Shown: positions 1-8,397 of the stretch, piece by piece
Layout: every line of letters begins with the position of its first letter
Position numbering within the stretch: position 1 is the stretch's first letter
Assembly: GCA_937927725.1 (NCBI GenBank)
Contig: CALBSE010000012.1
Span: forward strand, 1-64,000
Direction of reading: 5' to 3'
Source: an uncultured Actinomycetes bacterium
GTDB lineage: Bacteria > Actinomycetota > Acidimicrobiia > Acidimicrobiales > Acidimicrobilacustridaceae
Length of the DNA stretch: 64,000 nucleotides
Program-made: the position numbers and the translations under genes
The notes under the pieces: model-generated
Databases searched by the model: none
Seen by the model: the letters and a program-made list of their open reading frames with translations, nothing else
What the model was told of the DNA's origin: nothing

Positions 1-154
1 TGTAGTAGTGGCATCGCAGACATTGGCGTTCGCCAACGAGAACTTCTGATCCGCAGGTCGGACAGTCGAAGAGTTCGCCCGCCGGTTCCGCACAATTCTC
101 ACAACGAGGGACGCCGGGGCTGATGAAGTTTGGACAACAGCTGCAAATAGGCAT
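1..154 (-). CDS. Zinc-ribbon protein, N-terminal part (runs off the window)
   Basis: The minus strand reads an open frame from an ATG at 154 to the window edge, preceded by a purine-rich GGAAGGGA ribosome-binding site. The 51 visible residues hold repeated CxxC knuckles (CPIC-SCC, CENC, CPTC, CLRC), the pattern of a double zinc ribbon. It begins 37 bases after the phosphatase gene on the same strand, so the two are probably co-transcribed and it may belong to the same functional set. The rest of the protein is outside the window, so any fused domain is unknown. Confidence 0.7.
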   Translation of the reverse strand, partial: MPICSCCPNFISPGVPRCENCAEPAGELFDCPTCGSEVLVGERQCLRCHYY

Positions 155-191
155 TGAGGGTCCCTTCCGCCGATGGGTACGTAGTCAGTCT

Positions 192-797
192 TCAGGATTC
201 GCTCTGGCGAATACGGGATATCACCCAGTAGAGATCGACGGGGTTGTCGTTCAACCAGGTGCGCACCTCTCGCTTGCGCTCAACACTTGTGGCCTCGTCG
301 ATACCAGCCGCCCGAAGGTGATGACTGATTGCCGCCGGGGCATAAACGATGCCAGCAATGGGACGAGCTTCACGAATGATCTCGAGCGCTTCAATGTGAT
401 CGTGGCCGGAGTCGAGCAGCATGCGATAGGCCATCGACGGAGCACGATTCACGCCCATGTGGCAATGCACAACCGCTTTGCCGCCAAGTTCTTGAACGGT
501 GCGGATGGCATTGAGTCCGGCTTCGAACCATTCGTCTTCTTGCCAACCACCATCGTCATGCGTGCCGAGGTAGTGGTAGTTGATTTCGGGGGCGAATCTG
601 GCGACAAAGTTTTCGTCGCTCCACTCGCCGCGCAGATCAATGATGTCGGTGATGCCTTCATCGATCCACGCTTGAAGATGTGCTTCACCGATTTCTGGTC
701 GGGTGGTCTCGAGGTCGCCGCAAACGGCGAGCCAATCGTTGATGTGGCAAAGGCGCCTATGCCAGGCAGCCGGGTCGGAGATGTTCTGTGTCGTCAT
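192..797 (-). CDS. Dual-specificity / tyrosine phosphatase-like protein
   Basis: This 201-residue protein has the cysteine-phosphatase P-loop HCHMGVNRAPS at residues 111-121 (HCxxGxxR) and an upstream acidic loop around D81-D82 that could supply the general acid. It is a compact single-domain member of the dual-specificity phosphatase superfamily; the substrate is unknown. The ATG at 797 is chosen because the family similarity begins there and a conserved upstream element ends seven bases before it. No Shine-Dalgarno is visible, so the mRNA may be leaderless. The same upstream element precedes the ARPP-1 gene and the ADP-ribosylglycohydrolase-phosphatase gene, which links it to ADP-ribose metabolism by inference. 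An upstream in-frame extension to 1073 is rejected because it crosses a divergent promoter region. Confidence 0.85.
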   Translation of the reverse strand: MTTQNISDPAAWHRRLCHINDWLAVCGDLETTRPEIGEAHLQAWIDEGITDIIDLRGEWSDENFVARFAPEINYHYLGTHDDGGWQEDEWFEAGLNAIRTVQELGGKAVVHCHMGVNRAPSMAYRMLLDSGHDHIEALEIIREARPIAGIVYAPAAISHHLRAAGIDEATSVERKREVRTWLNDNPVDLYWVISRIRQSES

Positions 798-804
798 CAC
801 GAGA

Positions 805-845
805 GTGAAACGCACAATGTTGATCGAATTGTGCGACGTCGATGA
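805..845 (-). promoter_or_regulatory. Shared ADP-ribose regulon element, copy A
   Basis: Written on the plus strand the element is GTGAAACGCAC (805-815), 14 bases, then TGTGC (830-834), followed by an ATGA at 842-845. Here the core is also a perfect inverted repeat, CGCACAAT-N9-ATTGTGCG (811-835). It ends seven bases before the phosphatase ATG. The same arrangement with identical spacing occurs at 9327-9366 and 12611-12651. It could be an operator or the promoter of an alternative sigma factor. Confidence 0.7.
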
Positions 846-860
846 TCGGGGAGATAGACC

Positions 861-914
861 CAAAAAACACCAAATAGAACCGCTTATTGTGTTTTTTGTG
901 TTTGCTCGTAGACT
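861..914 (+). promoter_or_regulatory. Promoter and operator of the excisionase-like regulator
   Basis: A perfect 10-bp inverted repeat, CAAAAAACAC at 861-870 and GTGTTTTTTG at 889-898, overlaps a possible -35 TTGTGT (887-892). A -10 TAGACT follows at 909-914, 16 bases downstream and six bases before the ATG at 921. This suggests a leaderless transcript and autoregulation by the encoded DNA-binding protein. Regulation is inferred from position. Confidence 0.45.
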
Positions 915-920
915 TGTCTC

Positions 921-1463
921 ATGCGAACCCAAGTCTTCGACGCTGCCAATCAAGATGACCCGGACGAACAACTGAGCACCGGAGAAGCGGCAAAGTTGCT
1001 GAACTCGTCTCGTCAACACGTTGTTGATCTCTGTCAACAAGGGCTTCTTCCCTTTACGACGACCGGCACTCATCGTCGTGTTCGGCGGGGGGATGTTGAA
1101 GCACTGCGCAACCGGACCGAACGACTGACGGCCGATCAGCAGCGAAGTTTGTGGTTGTCCTACGCCATTGCGGGTCGGATCGTTCAGGATCCCGCATTTG
1201 CACTGTCACTGGCTGCGGCAAATATCGACAAGATGAAGACTCGTACACGCGGCTCTGCCTCGAGGTGGCTTGAAGAGTGGACAAAGTTACTTTCAGGACC
1301 ACTGGACTTTTTGCTTTCATCGCTCACCGCTCGTGATCTTCGTGGTCGTGAGCTTCGACAACATTTACCGTTCGCAGGTCTTCTCACCGACGAGGAACGG
1401 TCCCAAGTATTCGAAGCGTGGCGAGCGGTGCGTTCGCCCAAAGGCGATCTGACTCATTCCTAA
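921..1463 (+). CDS. Excisionase/MerR-type helix-turn-helix protein, likely antitoxin
   Basis: Residues 17-65 form an excisionase-family helix-turn-helix (LSTGEAAKLLNSSRQHVVDLC followed by the wing HRRVRRGDVEALR). The rest of the 180-residue protein is helical and probably binds the partner. The stop codon overlaps the start of the next gene by one base (TAATG). That gene is a nucleotidyltransferase-like protein, so the pair has the layout of an excisionase-like antitoxin with a nucleotidyltransferase-type toxin. The start is supported by a TAGACT hexamer six bases upstream. With the partner gene interrupted, this copy may now act only as a repressor. Confidence 0.75.
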   Translation: MRTQVFDAANQDDPDEQLSTGEAAKLLNSSRQHVVDLCQQGLLPFTTTGTHRRVRRGDVEALRNRTERLTADQQRSLWLSYAIAGRIVQDPAFALSLAAANIDKMKTRTRGSASRWLEEWTKLLSGPLDFLLSSLTARDLRGRELRQHLPFAGLLTDEERSQVFEAWRAVRSPKGDLTHS

Positions 1464-2005
1464 TGAACCGCGAACAACTCTCCCATGTGCTTCGAGCGGC
1501 GGCGACGATTGTGAACGATGGTGACATCCTCGTAATTGGAAGCCAATCGATTCTTGGAACCTTTGATTCAGATCGATTACCAGAAGCCGCCGTCATGTCG
1601 GTTGAGGCCGATCTCGCGTTTTTCGATGATCCTCTTGAGGAGAAAATGGACCTCGTCGATGGCGCCATCGGCGAGGGTTCACAGTTCCACATGACCTATG
1701 GCTAGTACGCGCAGGGCGTGACGATCGAAACAGCGGTTCTCCCTCTGGGATGGCGGGAGAGAGTTATTCGCTACCGGCGTACTGATGCTGCACCGAGCGA
1801 GGCTGTATGTCTCGAACCACATGATTTGGTGATCGCCAAACTTGTTGCAAGTCGGGAAAAGGATCTTGAGTTTGCCGCAGCATTGATCGCGGCTGATTTG
1901 ATTCAAGTGCGAACGCTCTTCGACCGAGTTGAAGTACTCGGTCAACCTGAAGCCGTTCGAGTTCGAATCCGGAGGTCAATACAGCGTTGCGCAACCAGTT
2001 CGTGA
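1463..2005 (+). pseudogene. Nucleotidyltransferase-like toxin (DUF6036-type) interrupted by an in-frame TAG
   Basis: The reading frame from ATG 1463 runs to a TAG at 1703-1705 and resumes in the same frame without a shift to the stop at 2005. Around the stop the peptide reads HMTYG-stop-YAQGVTIETAVLP. From memory of this family, a tyrosine pair sits at this place, so TAG most simply replaces a TAT or TAC codon. The N-terminal part carries the GSQSILG motif and an ExD metal site (residues after SVEADLAF) of nucleotidyltransferase-fold proteins. The remainder (LEPHDLVIAKLVASREKDLEF) is the typical C-terminal signature. A single base explains the break, so it is either a recent inactivation, readthrough or a sequencing error. 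Confidence 0.75.
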
Positions 2006-2122
2006 CCTTGGCCGAAGCGGTTCGGCGCTTTCCCCTCGTTAGGGTCATTGACGAGCGGCTAGTCTCAGAAATCGTGTGTCATTTCGGCATTGCTTGGAAT
2101 CACCTCAGGAGTAGCCGGATTA

Positions 2123-2638
2123 ATGAGTGAAAATCAGCAGGCTTCTCGAACCTCAGGTTCAGCATCGCCAGTGCTCGGCGCCCTCGTTGTCGTGGTGGTC
2201 TTTGTCGTTGCAATTGGTGGTGTCTCTCTTGGACTCGCCCTTGCAAATAGCAAAGCCTCAACAACTGCCGGCACCACGGTCGAGGTGACGGTGAAGGAAT
2301 GGTCAGTCACCGCGCCACCCACGGCACTTAGTGGCGATGTCACCTTTGTCGTTACGAATAGGGGAACGATGCCGCACGAATTACTCGTCGTTCGCTCTGA
2401 TGCGCTCCCTGGTCAAATTCCACTTACTGATGCCGGCGATCCGCCGGTTCCAGTGACTTCCGGCGCCGACAAAATCAGTGAAGACGGAAGTGTTGGCGAA
2501 ACCGGCGGCGATCCGTTAGTGCCCGGTGAAACACGCACGTTCACGGTCTTGAATTTGGCGCCGGGGACGTATCAGCTGCTGTGCAACATCGCCGGTCACT
2601 ACAGGAACGGCATGTGGTCGGAGTTCACCGTTTCATAA
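2123..2638 (+). CDS. Membrane-anchored cupredoxin (blue copper protein)
   Basis: This 171-residue protein has an N-terminal membrane segment (about residues 18-40) followed by an extracytoplasmic cupredoxin fold. A histidine in MPHEL and the C-terminal CNIAGHYRNGM (Cys-x4-His-x4-Met) supply a complete type-1 copper site like that of sulfocyanin-type proteins. It probably carries electrons on the outer face of the membrane. The ATG at 2123 is preceded by AGGAG and gives a sensible signal-anchor; an upstream ATG at 2090 would add eleven unsupported residues. The redox partner is not evident nearby. Confidence 0.85.
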   Translation: MSENQQASRTSGSASPVLGALVVVVVFVVAIGGVSLGLALANSKASTTAGTTVEVTVKEWSVTAPPTALSGDVTFVVTNRGTMPHELLVVRSDALPGQIPLTDAGDPPVPVTSGADKISEDGSVGETGGDPLVPGETRTFTVLNLAPGTYQLLCNIAGHYRNGMWSEFTVS

Positions 2639-2749
2639 GGCCGACGGTGGCTTCTGCCGGGCAGCCTCAAGTTGTTCGGTTCGAATTACTCACCAAGTTT
2701 CCGGCTGATTCATACCTTCCTCTCACCTTCGGGGTTGATCATGTAACCC

Positions 2750-3211
2750 ATGAGCAAACACTCCGAAGACACAACACCAGAACAACCGGCGACTCCTCCG
2801 ACGGCGGAGACCCCCGCAACTCCACCCCCGGCTGCCGCTCCCGTGGCCGCTGCTCCGAAGTCCGGTCGCGGCAAGCTCGCCGCCATCGCTGGTGGCGCCG
2901 CAGCAATCGGCCTCATCATCGGTCTTGGTATCGGATGGCTTGGGTTCGGCAATGATCATCACGAGGGCCGCCGCGGTGGTCCGTCGATGAGCCAGCAAAT
3001 GCCCAGCGGTCGAGGCCAAATGGGTGGCGACGATCAAATGCCGCAAGGCCGAGGCGGCCGAAGTGGTGGTGGACGCATGATGCCGGGTGGTCCGGGTCAG
3101 CAACTGCCGAATGGTCCGCAAACCCAGGACAATCTGTCGGTGCCCAACGCTAAGGGTGGAACCACGCAGCAGACTCCTCAGACGCTGCCGGGTGTTGTCA
3201 CACCCAACTAA
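2750..3211 (+). CDS. Single-pass membrane protein with Gly/Gln/Met-rich outer tail
   Basis: The 153 residues start with a Pro/Thr/Ala-rich cytoplasmic part (1-38), followed by one hydrophobic segment (about 43-66, Gly/Ile-rich). A low-complexity tail rich in Gly, Arg, Met and Gln follows (RGGRSGGGRMMPGGPGQQ-like). I recognise no domain. The ORF lacks a strong ribosome-binding site, but the composition and the hairpin terminator just downstream support a real gene. It might be a small envelope protein; function unknown. Confidence 0.6.
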   Translation: MSKHSEDTTPEQPATPPTAETPATPPPAAAPVAAAPKSGRGKLAAIAGGAAAIGLIIGLGIGWLGFGNDHHEGRRGGPSMSQQMPSGRGQMGGDDQMPQGRGGRSGGGRMMPGGPGQQLPNGPQTQDNLSVPNAKGGTTQQTPQTLPGVVTPN

Positions 3212-3275
3212 CCGCAGAGTGGAAAGTGCTCAGCGTGCTTGCCCGGGCTCGCTGAAGTCATTCACTCTGAATGAA

Positions 3276-3306
3276 GTCGACCCGGCGCCCCGCACGCCGG
3301 GTCGAC
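3276..3306. terminator. Perfect 12-bp hairpin
   Basis: GTCGACCCGGCG at 3276-3287 pairs perfectly with CGCCGGGTCGAC at 3295-3306 around a seven-base loop, 65 bases after the preceding stop codon. No T-tract follows, so it is a strong stem but not a textbook intrinsic terminator. Confidence 0.6.
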
Positions 3307-3396
3307 TCGCGCATCCCGGCCGTTCTGCTGATTACTCGTTAAAGTTTCGGCAGGCGGCAGTGCGCGGGCACTGGCAAAAATTAAGAGGCGGATTGA

Positions 3397-3756
3397 ATGA
3401 GTGACGTATCGCAAGGGCCAGGTTGGTGGCAGGCTGCCGATGGCAAGTGGTACCCACCGACTGCGACGCCGCAGCCCACGGTCGTCTTCGCGCAGGCAGG
3501 CCCGAAGAACGACGGCATGGCGGTCGCAGGTCTGGTTTGCGGCATTGTTGGGCTGGTGCTGACCCTGTGTTGGGTCGGCGTCATTCTTGGAATTCTTGGA
3601 GTCGTCTTCGGTGTCCTTGGCGTCAAGAAAGTTGACGCATCAAACGGCACGCTTCAAGGTCGAGGCATGGGACTCGCCGGTGCGATTTGTGGTGCTGTTT
3701 CTATCGGTATTTTCCTCGTGATGGTACTGATTGCGATTGTGAACTCGTCGCGTTAG
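3397..3756 (+). CDS. DUF4190-like membrane protein with WYPP motif
   Basis: The 119-residue protein opens with GPGWWQAADGKWYPP, a short tryptophan motif common at the N-terminus of actinobacterial membrane proteins. Two hydrophobic helices follow (about 42-76 and 90-115) with the Gly/Val-rich look of DUF4190 proteins. A good Shine-Dalgarno (AGAGGCGG) precedes the ATG. It is predicted to be an integral membrane protein of unknown function. Confidence 0.75.
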   Translation: MSDVSQGPGWWQAADGKWYPPTATPQPTVVFAQAGPKNDGMAVAGLVCGIVGLVLTLCWVGVILGILGVVFGVLGVKKVDASNGTLQGRGMGLAGAICGAVSIGIFLVMVLIAIVNSSR

Positions 3757-3773
3757 CAGGCGAAAACACGACG

Positions 3774-4565
3774 TCAGTTCGCCGGCGGTAATTCGCCAGC
3801 AGCGCTAGGTGCAGGGCCAAGCGCATTCAACTGTTCTTTCAGCTGATCAACATCGCTTTGGCAATCAGCTTCGAGTGACTCAATGTCACCAGTCGCGCGC
3901 GCAACGGCGAGATCAATCCAGAACTCAAGCAACTCGCGATTCGCGCTATCAACACCGACGCCGCTGATCTTCTGGCGATTCGAAACGGCCATCGCCGTCC
4001 ATCCTGGGTCGTAATGCGTGACGCTCAGCAACTTCGACCACGCCCACTCACGCGATTGTTTCTGCCCGGCGAAGATGGCGCGCACGCTGGTGACAGTGAA
4101 CGTTCCGGTGTCGACCGGCGACGGTTTCTCTTCGCCTTGTTGGAACGAGCCTTTCGACGCGCCAACTCGGTAACGCAGTCGCGTGCCGGGGATTGGCATC
4201 GACACGCCTTGGTTTCGACCTTTCCACTGACCGGGACCCTTCTTCGGCTCCACCAACACCGCATCAGTGACATGGCAATAGATCGACTCGCCGGCCTTCA
4301 CCACCACATTGATGTCGTCGGGCTTGTCGGCACCGGTCACGCCGTAGAAGTTCTTCACGGCATCGAGTCGCGCTTCGGCCATCTCAAGTTCGTCGACGAT
4401 CGGCTTGCGCAGCGACTCACGTTCAGCCGCGAGTTTGGCGGCACGCATCGCTTCATTTCGAGCATCACGCTCGGCCTTGGCTGCAGCCCGCTTGGCCTTG
4501 AAGTTCTCGAACACCGTTGCCTCCGTCGATCCGCCTAGGTCGAATGTACTGCCGACCTGAGGCAT
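3774..4565 (-). CDS. Coiled-coil protein with a C-terminal PH/GRAM-like domain
   Basis: An N-terminal Ala/Lys/Glu-rich helical region (EATVFENFKAKRAAAKAERDA) is followed by a compact beta-rich domain. The later part includes GTRLRYRVGASKGSF, TVTSVRAIFAGQKQSREWAW and TAMAVSNRQKISG, which resemble short PH/GRAM-like domains of actinobacterial proteins. The start is uncertain. ATG 4565 keeps the gene clear of the divergent antitoxin operator; ATG 4664 would run through that palindrome and overlap the antitoxin start codon. Function unknown. Confidence 0.6.
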   Translation of the reverse strand: MPQVGSTFDLGGSTEATVFENFKAKRAAAKAERDARNEAMRAAKLAAERESLRKPIVDELEMAEARLDAVKNFYGVTGADKPDDINVVVKAGESIYCHVTDAVLVEPKKGPGQWKGRNQGVSMPIPGTRLRYRVGASKGSFQQGEEKPSPVDTGTFTVTSVRAIFAGQKQSREWAWSKLLSVTHYDPGWTAMAVSNRQKISGVGVDSANRELLEFWIDLAVARATGDIESLEADCQSDVDQLKEQLNALGPAPSAAGELPPAN

Positions 4566-4633
4566 CGGTCGTGGGTTCGCGCCACCATTTGGTCCGTCTG
4601 CCCCTTGTGAACCGGCCGCGCTCAACGGTAATG

Positions 4634-4651
4634 TGTACAGGAACCTGTACA
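4634..4651 (+). promoter_or_regulatory. Palindromic operator of the Phd/ParE-type module
   Basis: TGTACAGG-AA-CCTGTACA is a perfect inverted repeat ending immediately at the Shine-Dalgarno AGGAG of the antitoxin gene (ATG at 4663). Its position and symmetry fit autorepression by the antitoxin. Confidence 0.65.
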
Positions 4652-4662
4652 GGAGTTTCGCC

Positions 4663-4938
4663 ATGCCGGAAACGATCTCTAGCGCTCGAGAACAACTCAC
4701 GACTCATGTCGCCCGGTTCCGGGCCGAGGGCATCGATGCCGAACCAGTCGTGTTCGGCGACCACCGCCAGGCCGAAGCCGTGCTGCTTCCGTATGCGACC
4801 TTCGAGCTGCTGCTCGATGTTGCCGAAGACATCGCCATTGGGGAACGCATCCGAGAACGACTTGCTGCCGATGAAGGCAACCGAACATCACTCGCCGAGG
4901 TCGCAACCGAACTTGGCATCGACCTCGACACTCTGTGA
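4663..4938 (+). CDS. Phd/YefM-type antitoxin
   Basis: This 91-residue protein has the Phd-like pattern SAREQLTTHVARF followed by EPVVFGDHRQAEAVLLPYATFELLLD. The C-terminus is acidic and helical and would wrap the toxin. AGGAG lies seven bases before the ATG. It overlaps the downstream toxin by four bases (GTGA), the standard arrangement for translational coupling. A GTG at 4633 in the same frame would start inside the palindromic operator and is not favoured. Confidence 0.85.
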   Translation: MPETISSAREQLTTHVARFRAEGIDAEPVVFGDHRQAEAVLLPYATFELLLDVAEDIAIGERIRERLAADEGNRTSLAEVATELGIDLDTL

Positions 4939-5366
4939 GCGCAAAGAAGTCGCGTGCGTACGCGAACGTCACGTTCCTTGATGAGGCGGTGGAGGATCTT
5001 CGTCGAATTGCGAAGCGGTCCCCAGAGGTTGTGAAGGAGGTTCTTCGTCTTCTCAAACAACTTGATGCTGGCGAGCTCGTGCCGCGTCGGTTGCAGGATT
5101 ACGCGAAGACCGGCGATCTCACCGATTGCGGAAAGATCGTTGTGGATGTCGAAGGCGAGTCCGAACACCGAATTGTTGTGCGCGATGTTGGGAGCGGGAA
5201 TTTCGAAGTGTGCGAAGTGATCACGGTTGAAGCGCGCACCGAAGACTTGGCCTACTTGCTGGCCGGAGTGCGTTTGGGACGGATCAACGATCCCGTGCGT
5301 CGATCTGATATCAGCCGTCGAGTCAATCGAATTCAGAAAGCTCTTGGGCGACCGGAAGAAACGTAG
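4935..5366 (+). CDS. RelE/ParE-superfamily toxin
   Basis: The 143 residues begin at a GTG inside the antitoxin stop region. The N-terminal two thirds match the RelE/ParE fold: VTFLDEAVEDLRRIAKRSPEVVKEVLRLL helices, then beta strands GKIVVDVEGESEHRIVVR and FEVCEVITVEAR. This fold either cleaves mRNA on the ribosome (RelE) or poisons gyrase (ParE); which applies cannot be read here. A basic tail (DISRRVNRIQKALGR) extends beyond the core. Confidence 0.8.
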   Translation: MSAKKSRAYANVTFLDEAVEDLRRIAKRSPEVVKEVLRLLKQLDAGELVPRRLQDYAKTGDLTDCGKIVVDVEGESEHRIVVRDVGSGNFEVCEVITVEARTEDLAYLLAGVRLGRINDPVRRSDISRRVNRIQKALGRPEET

Positions 5367-5388
5367 GCAACAATTCGAAGCGTTCGTT

Positions 5389-8283
5389 CTAAATAAACAA
5401 CACGAGATAGCCGGTGACCAAACTCGCGGCAGTGATCCATACGACGGCACCAAGTGAACGACGCACCGTGACGTTAGGCCATTCACCGCCAAAGCGGGCG
5501 AAGAGTTCGATCATGCCAACGATGACACCGGGCAAAAGCAGCCAGAGAAACGAAGACTTGATTGCAGAGTCGCCACCGTTCTTTCCGATGAAGACGGCGG
5601 TGAGGTACATGCCAAGAATCAGCATGCACAAGAACCGGAAAAGTCCTCGCGGCAGCCACTTGTTCAGCCATGCAGAGTTCGGGAGGTCGTCTTCCCAAAG
5701 CTTCATGACCACAGGTATCGCAAGAAGTATGGCGGCGAGAACCGTCGTAGCGGTGAGCCCGAAGAACGGTTCGGCAATCATGAGAAAGACGAGTGAGCGA
5801 AGAACGATCGACACACCACTCACGGCACGGCCCGGTGAAACAAGCTTCGCCGGCTGCACCATGATCATGCGCTCCGGATACCAATGCGATGCGAGGTCTT
5901 CAAAGGCCAGCCGCACGATGACGGCGATGCCGACGACCCAACGCATCGTTGACACCTGCGAACTACTCACAATCTGCAACCCGGAAAGCCCATTCAATGC
6001 TTTGAGCGCCGAGCCCGATGCGAAGGCAACGAACACCGGCATCATCACGTAGTCAAAGAATCGTTCCCAGGCTTCACTCGCGTTCTTGGCGACGTAGCGA
6101 CGCAGCGGACGAATCACATGGGCCAGCAACGAGATGGTGGCAAGCAAAATGCCAAGGCCCATTGCTGTTCGAATATCGGGCCAACCCGCGATGTTTCCGG
6201 TAACAAGTGCAAGCATGACAAGCGTGATCCACGCGATTGCACCAGCGGCGGCGTCGAGAATGCCCAGAACGATCATCGCAAGCAGTAATGGATAGATCGG
6301 TGTCAGCGGCGAATGCGTATCGACGAAGGCGGCAACGATGCCGAGGACCAAACCGACGCCCCAACTGAGGAATCCGAACGAACCAAAGATGGCGCGTAGC
6401 CACGCACCGTCAACAAAGACTCGCGGAGCAGCAGCGGAATAGCGGCCGAGCACTGCAGGGGCTGATCGGCTGAACGTATCTGCGCGCGCGGTGCCAGGCA
6501 TCGCCCACGTAGAACTCAAATCGCCACGAGCGGTGCTTTCAATTTGGATGCCTTTGAGTTTCTTGGTGACAACGCCACTCAACTTGCCTCGGGCATTTCG
6601 CTTGCGTTGGCCGGTCGTTGATCCTGATGATCCGTGCGCATCGGAGGTTGCGGTACCCATTCCGCCGACTGTTGATGGCGCCGATGACAGCCCGGCAACG
6701 CCGGCAATGCCGAGAAGAGCGATGGCCGAAATGGCGATGGCGGCGGTTGTGAGTGGGCGAGCAGCAACGTCCCATACCGGTCGCTCGAGAGTGAGCGCAC
6801 GGGTAAGGCGGGCATCGCTTGGCCCGACAAAGCCCGTGAGGATTGCCGGCTGCGCCAGCTTGAGGATTTCACCGTTGTCATTGAGCGTGAACGCGCCAGC
6901 AACCTCGATGATGCCGGACTGCGCCGTGGTTTCGGCCACCACGGTGTGTCGACCCGCTTCCAAGTTTGCGGGAAGAAAGGTGGTCGCCTCGAAAACGCCA
7001 GCGCTATCGGCATTTGCGGTGAGAAGGATCTGGGGATCGGAATACACCGTCACTGTGACTTTGGCATTGGGCGCGAGTGCCACCGCTCGAATTTGAATTG
7101 GGGCATTTCGTGATGGATCACCAACGGATGCATCAATTGTCACGGCGACTTGTTCGCCTTCGGTATCGCCGAAGATGTCATTTGAGGGTGCATATGCGCT
7201 TGGCTCGGCAAACCCCGGGGTGGGAACGACTCCGAGAGCAGTTGTCGTTGTGGTCGATTGCGTCGTTGTTGTGGGTGTTGTCGTGGTGGTTGTTTCCGGG
7301 ACAGTTGTTGTCGTTGGTGCCGTCGTTGTTGACGTCGTCGCAGGTTCGACAGTGGTTGTCGTCGGCGCCGGTGGCGGTGGGAGTGTGGTCGTCGTTGTGG
7401 GAGCAGGCGCCTGCACCGTGGTCGTCATAACAATCGACGCCGAGGTGTAGTTCAACGTGTCGGTCGGAGTGAACGTTGCCGTGATCTGCGCCGAACCAGC
7501 GGAAACAAACGAAAGTTGCGAGCCACTTACCGAAGCAACTGCAGCGTTGGAAGAGGAATAGGAGAATATTCCTGGGGTATTCGCCGTAGGGGCGGTGATC
7601 GTTTGCGCCGCATCACCCACCGTTGCTGTCACGTTGGAGAAGTTCGAAAGAGTCGGCGTGGCAGCGGTCGCTCCCGTGACAGAAAGTCCAAAGTTCTGTC
7701 CGGCGCAGGTTCCCGACAGTGCTGCCCAGGTACTGCCACTGTCAGAGGAGGACAGCGCAGAAAACGTCGGAGCGGGGCTGACGTTGGTTGTGGGTGCAGC
7801 AGCGTTGCACTTCCATCCCATCGTTCCCGTACCGGTCATCACAACGAAATAGTCGGTGCTTGGCGACAACGTGAGTGGGCTTGGAAGTGTGTAGTTCTGC
7901 GTCCCTTCCGACCATGCGCCGGGTTGAACCGATGACGCAACGCTTGTGAGTTGCGCGCCGGGAACGCCGCTCGAGCTCGACCAGATGCTCACGGAATAGA
8001 CAGAGGATCCGTTTGATGAGCCGTTGTTCTCGGTCGCATTACGGAAGATGATCGAAACGTCGGTGACCGCCGTCGGATCGGCCGATGTTGTGAATGACTC
8101 GGCCAGCCAATTCGAGCCCTGCACCGATCGCCATGCTCCGTTGTTGAGCTGGCTGTAGAGCGTGGTGGGTGCCGCGCTGGCGGAGGGAGCGGTCATGAGT
8201 GGAAGCGCTGCTGCCACGATGAACGCCGCTATGGCTCCGAGAAGCGCGACCCGTGTGATGAATGTCCGCCGGTTGGTAGTCAC
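5389..8283 (-). CDS. Large fusion: secreted beta-domains, Thr-rich stalk and polytopic membrane domain
   Basis: The 964 residues begin at a GTG with a signal peptide (RR near residue 5, hydrophobic core, cut near ASA-AP at 38). Next come a lectin-like beta domain (about 42-205), an Ig-like segment (207-290), a Thr/Pro stalk (about 293-350) and a second beta domain ending near 500. A first membrane helix (about 515-535) is followed by a basic cytoplasmic linker (GQRKRNARGK) and roughly eight more helices (about 640-960). This places an adhesive or sensory ectodomain on a polytopic membrane module I cannot assign. The start is fixed by an upstream in-frame stop. Confidence 0.8.
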   Translation of the reverse strand: MTTNRRTFITRVALLGAIAAFIVAAALPLMTAPSASAAPTTLYSQLNNGAWRSVQGSNWLAESFTTSADPTAVTDVSIIFRNATENNGSSNGSSVYSVSIWSSSSGVPGAQLTSVASSVQPGAWSEGTQNYTLPSPLTLSPSTDYFVVMTGTGTMGWKCNAAAPTTNVSPAPTFSALSSSDSGSTWAALSGTCAGQNFGLSVTGATAATPTLSNFSNVTATVGDAAQTITAPTANTPGIFSYSSSNAAVASVSGSQLSFVSAGSAQITATFTPTDTLNYTSASIVMTTTVQAPAPTTTTTLPPPPAPTTTTVEPATTSTTTAPTTTTVPETTTTTTPTTTTQSTTTTTALGVVPTPGFAEPSAYAPSNDIFGDTEGEQVAVTIDASVGDPSRNAPIQIRAVALAPNAKVTVTVYSDPQILLTANADSAGVFEATTFLPANLEAGRHTVVAETTAQSGIIEVAGAFTLNDNGEILKLAQPAILTGFVGPSDARLTRALTLERPVWDVAARPLTTAAIAISAIALLGIAGVAGLSSAPSTVGGMGTATSDAHGSSGSTTGQRKRNARGKLSGVVTKKLKGIQIESTARGDLSSTWAMPGTARADTFSRSAPAVLGRYSAAAPRVFVDGAWLRAIFGSFGFLSWGVGLVLGIVAAFVDTHSPLTPIYPLLLAMIVLGILDAAAGAIAWITLVMLALVTGNIAGWPDIRTAMGLGILLATISLLAHVIRPLRRYVAKNASEAWERFFDYVMMPVFVAFASGSALKALNGLSGLQIVSSSQVSTMRWVVGIAVIVRLAFEDLASHWYPERMIMVQPAKLVSPGRAVSGVSIVLRSLVFLMIAEPFFGLTATTVLAAILLAIPVVMKLWEDDLPNSAWLNKWLPRGLFRFLCMLILGMYLTAVFIGKNGGDSAIKSSFLWLLLPGVIVGMIELFARFGGEWPNVTVRRSLGAVVWITAASLVTGYLVLFI

Positions 8284-8321
8284 GACACATCATGTTATTC
8301 GCCGTCACTTCTGCATAGATG

Positions 8322-8359
8322 AAAACGAAAAACGGGCCGCCCCCCGCCGGAGACGGCCC
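8322..8359 (-). terminator. Intrinsic terminator of the ARPP-1 gene
   Basis: Read on the minus strand, GGGCCG (8359-8354) pairs with CGGCCC (8339-8334) and is followed by GTTTTTCGTTTT. It lies 38 bases past the stop of the ARPP-1 gene and just before the next gene on the same strand, separating the two. Confidence 0.75.
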
Positions 8360-8397
8360 TTCTGGCTCCCGCCAGAGCCATCTCGAAACCTGAAGAA

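Noticed and set aside
798..1073. N-terminal extension of the phosphatase to 1073
   Set aside because: It would read through the divergent promoter and into the excisionase-like gene; homology starts at 797.
4566..4664. Upstream start (ATG 4664) for the coiled-coil PH-like gene
   Set aside because: It would overlap the antitoxin start codon and run through its operator; no family support for the extra residues.
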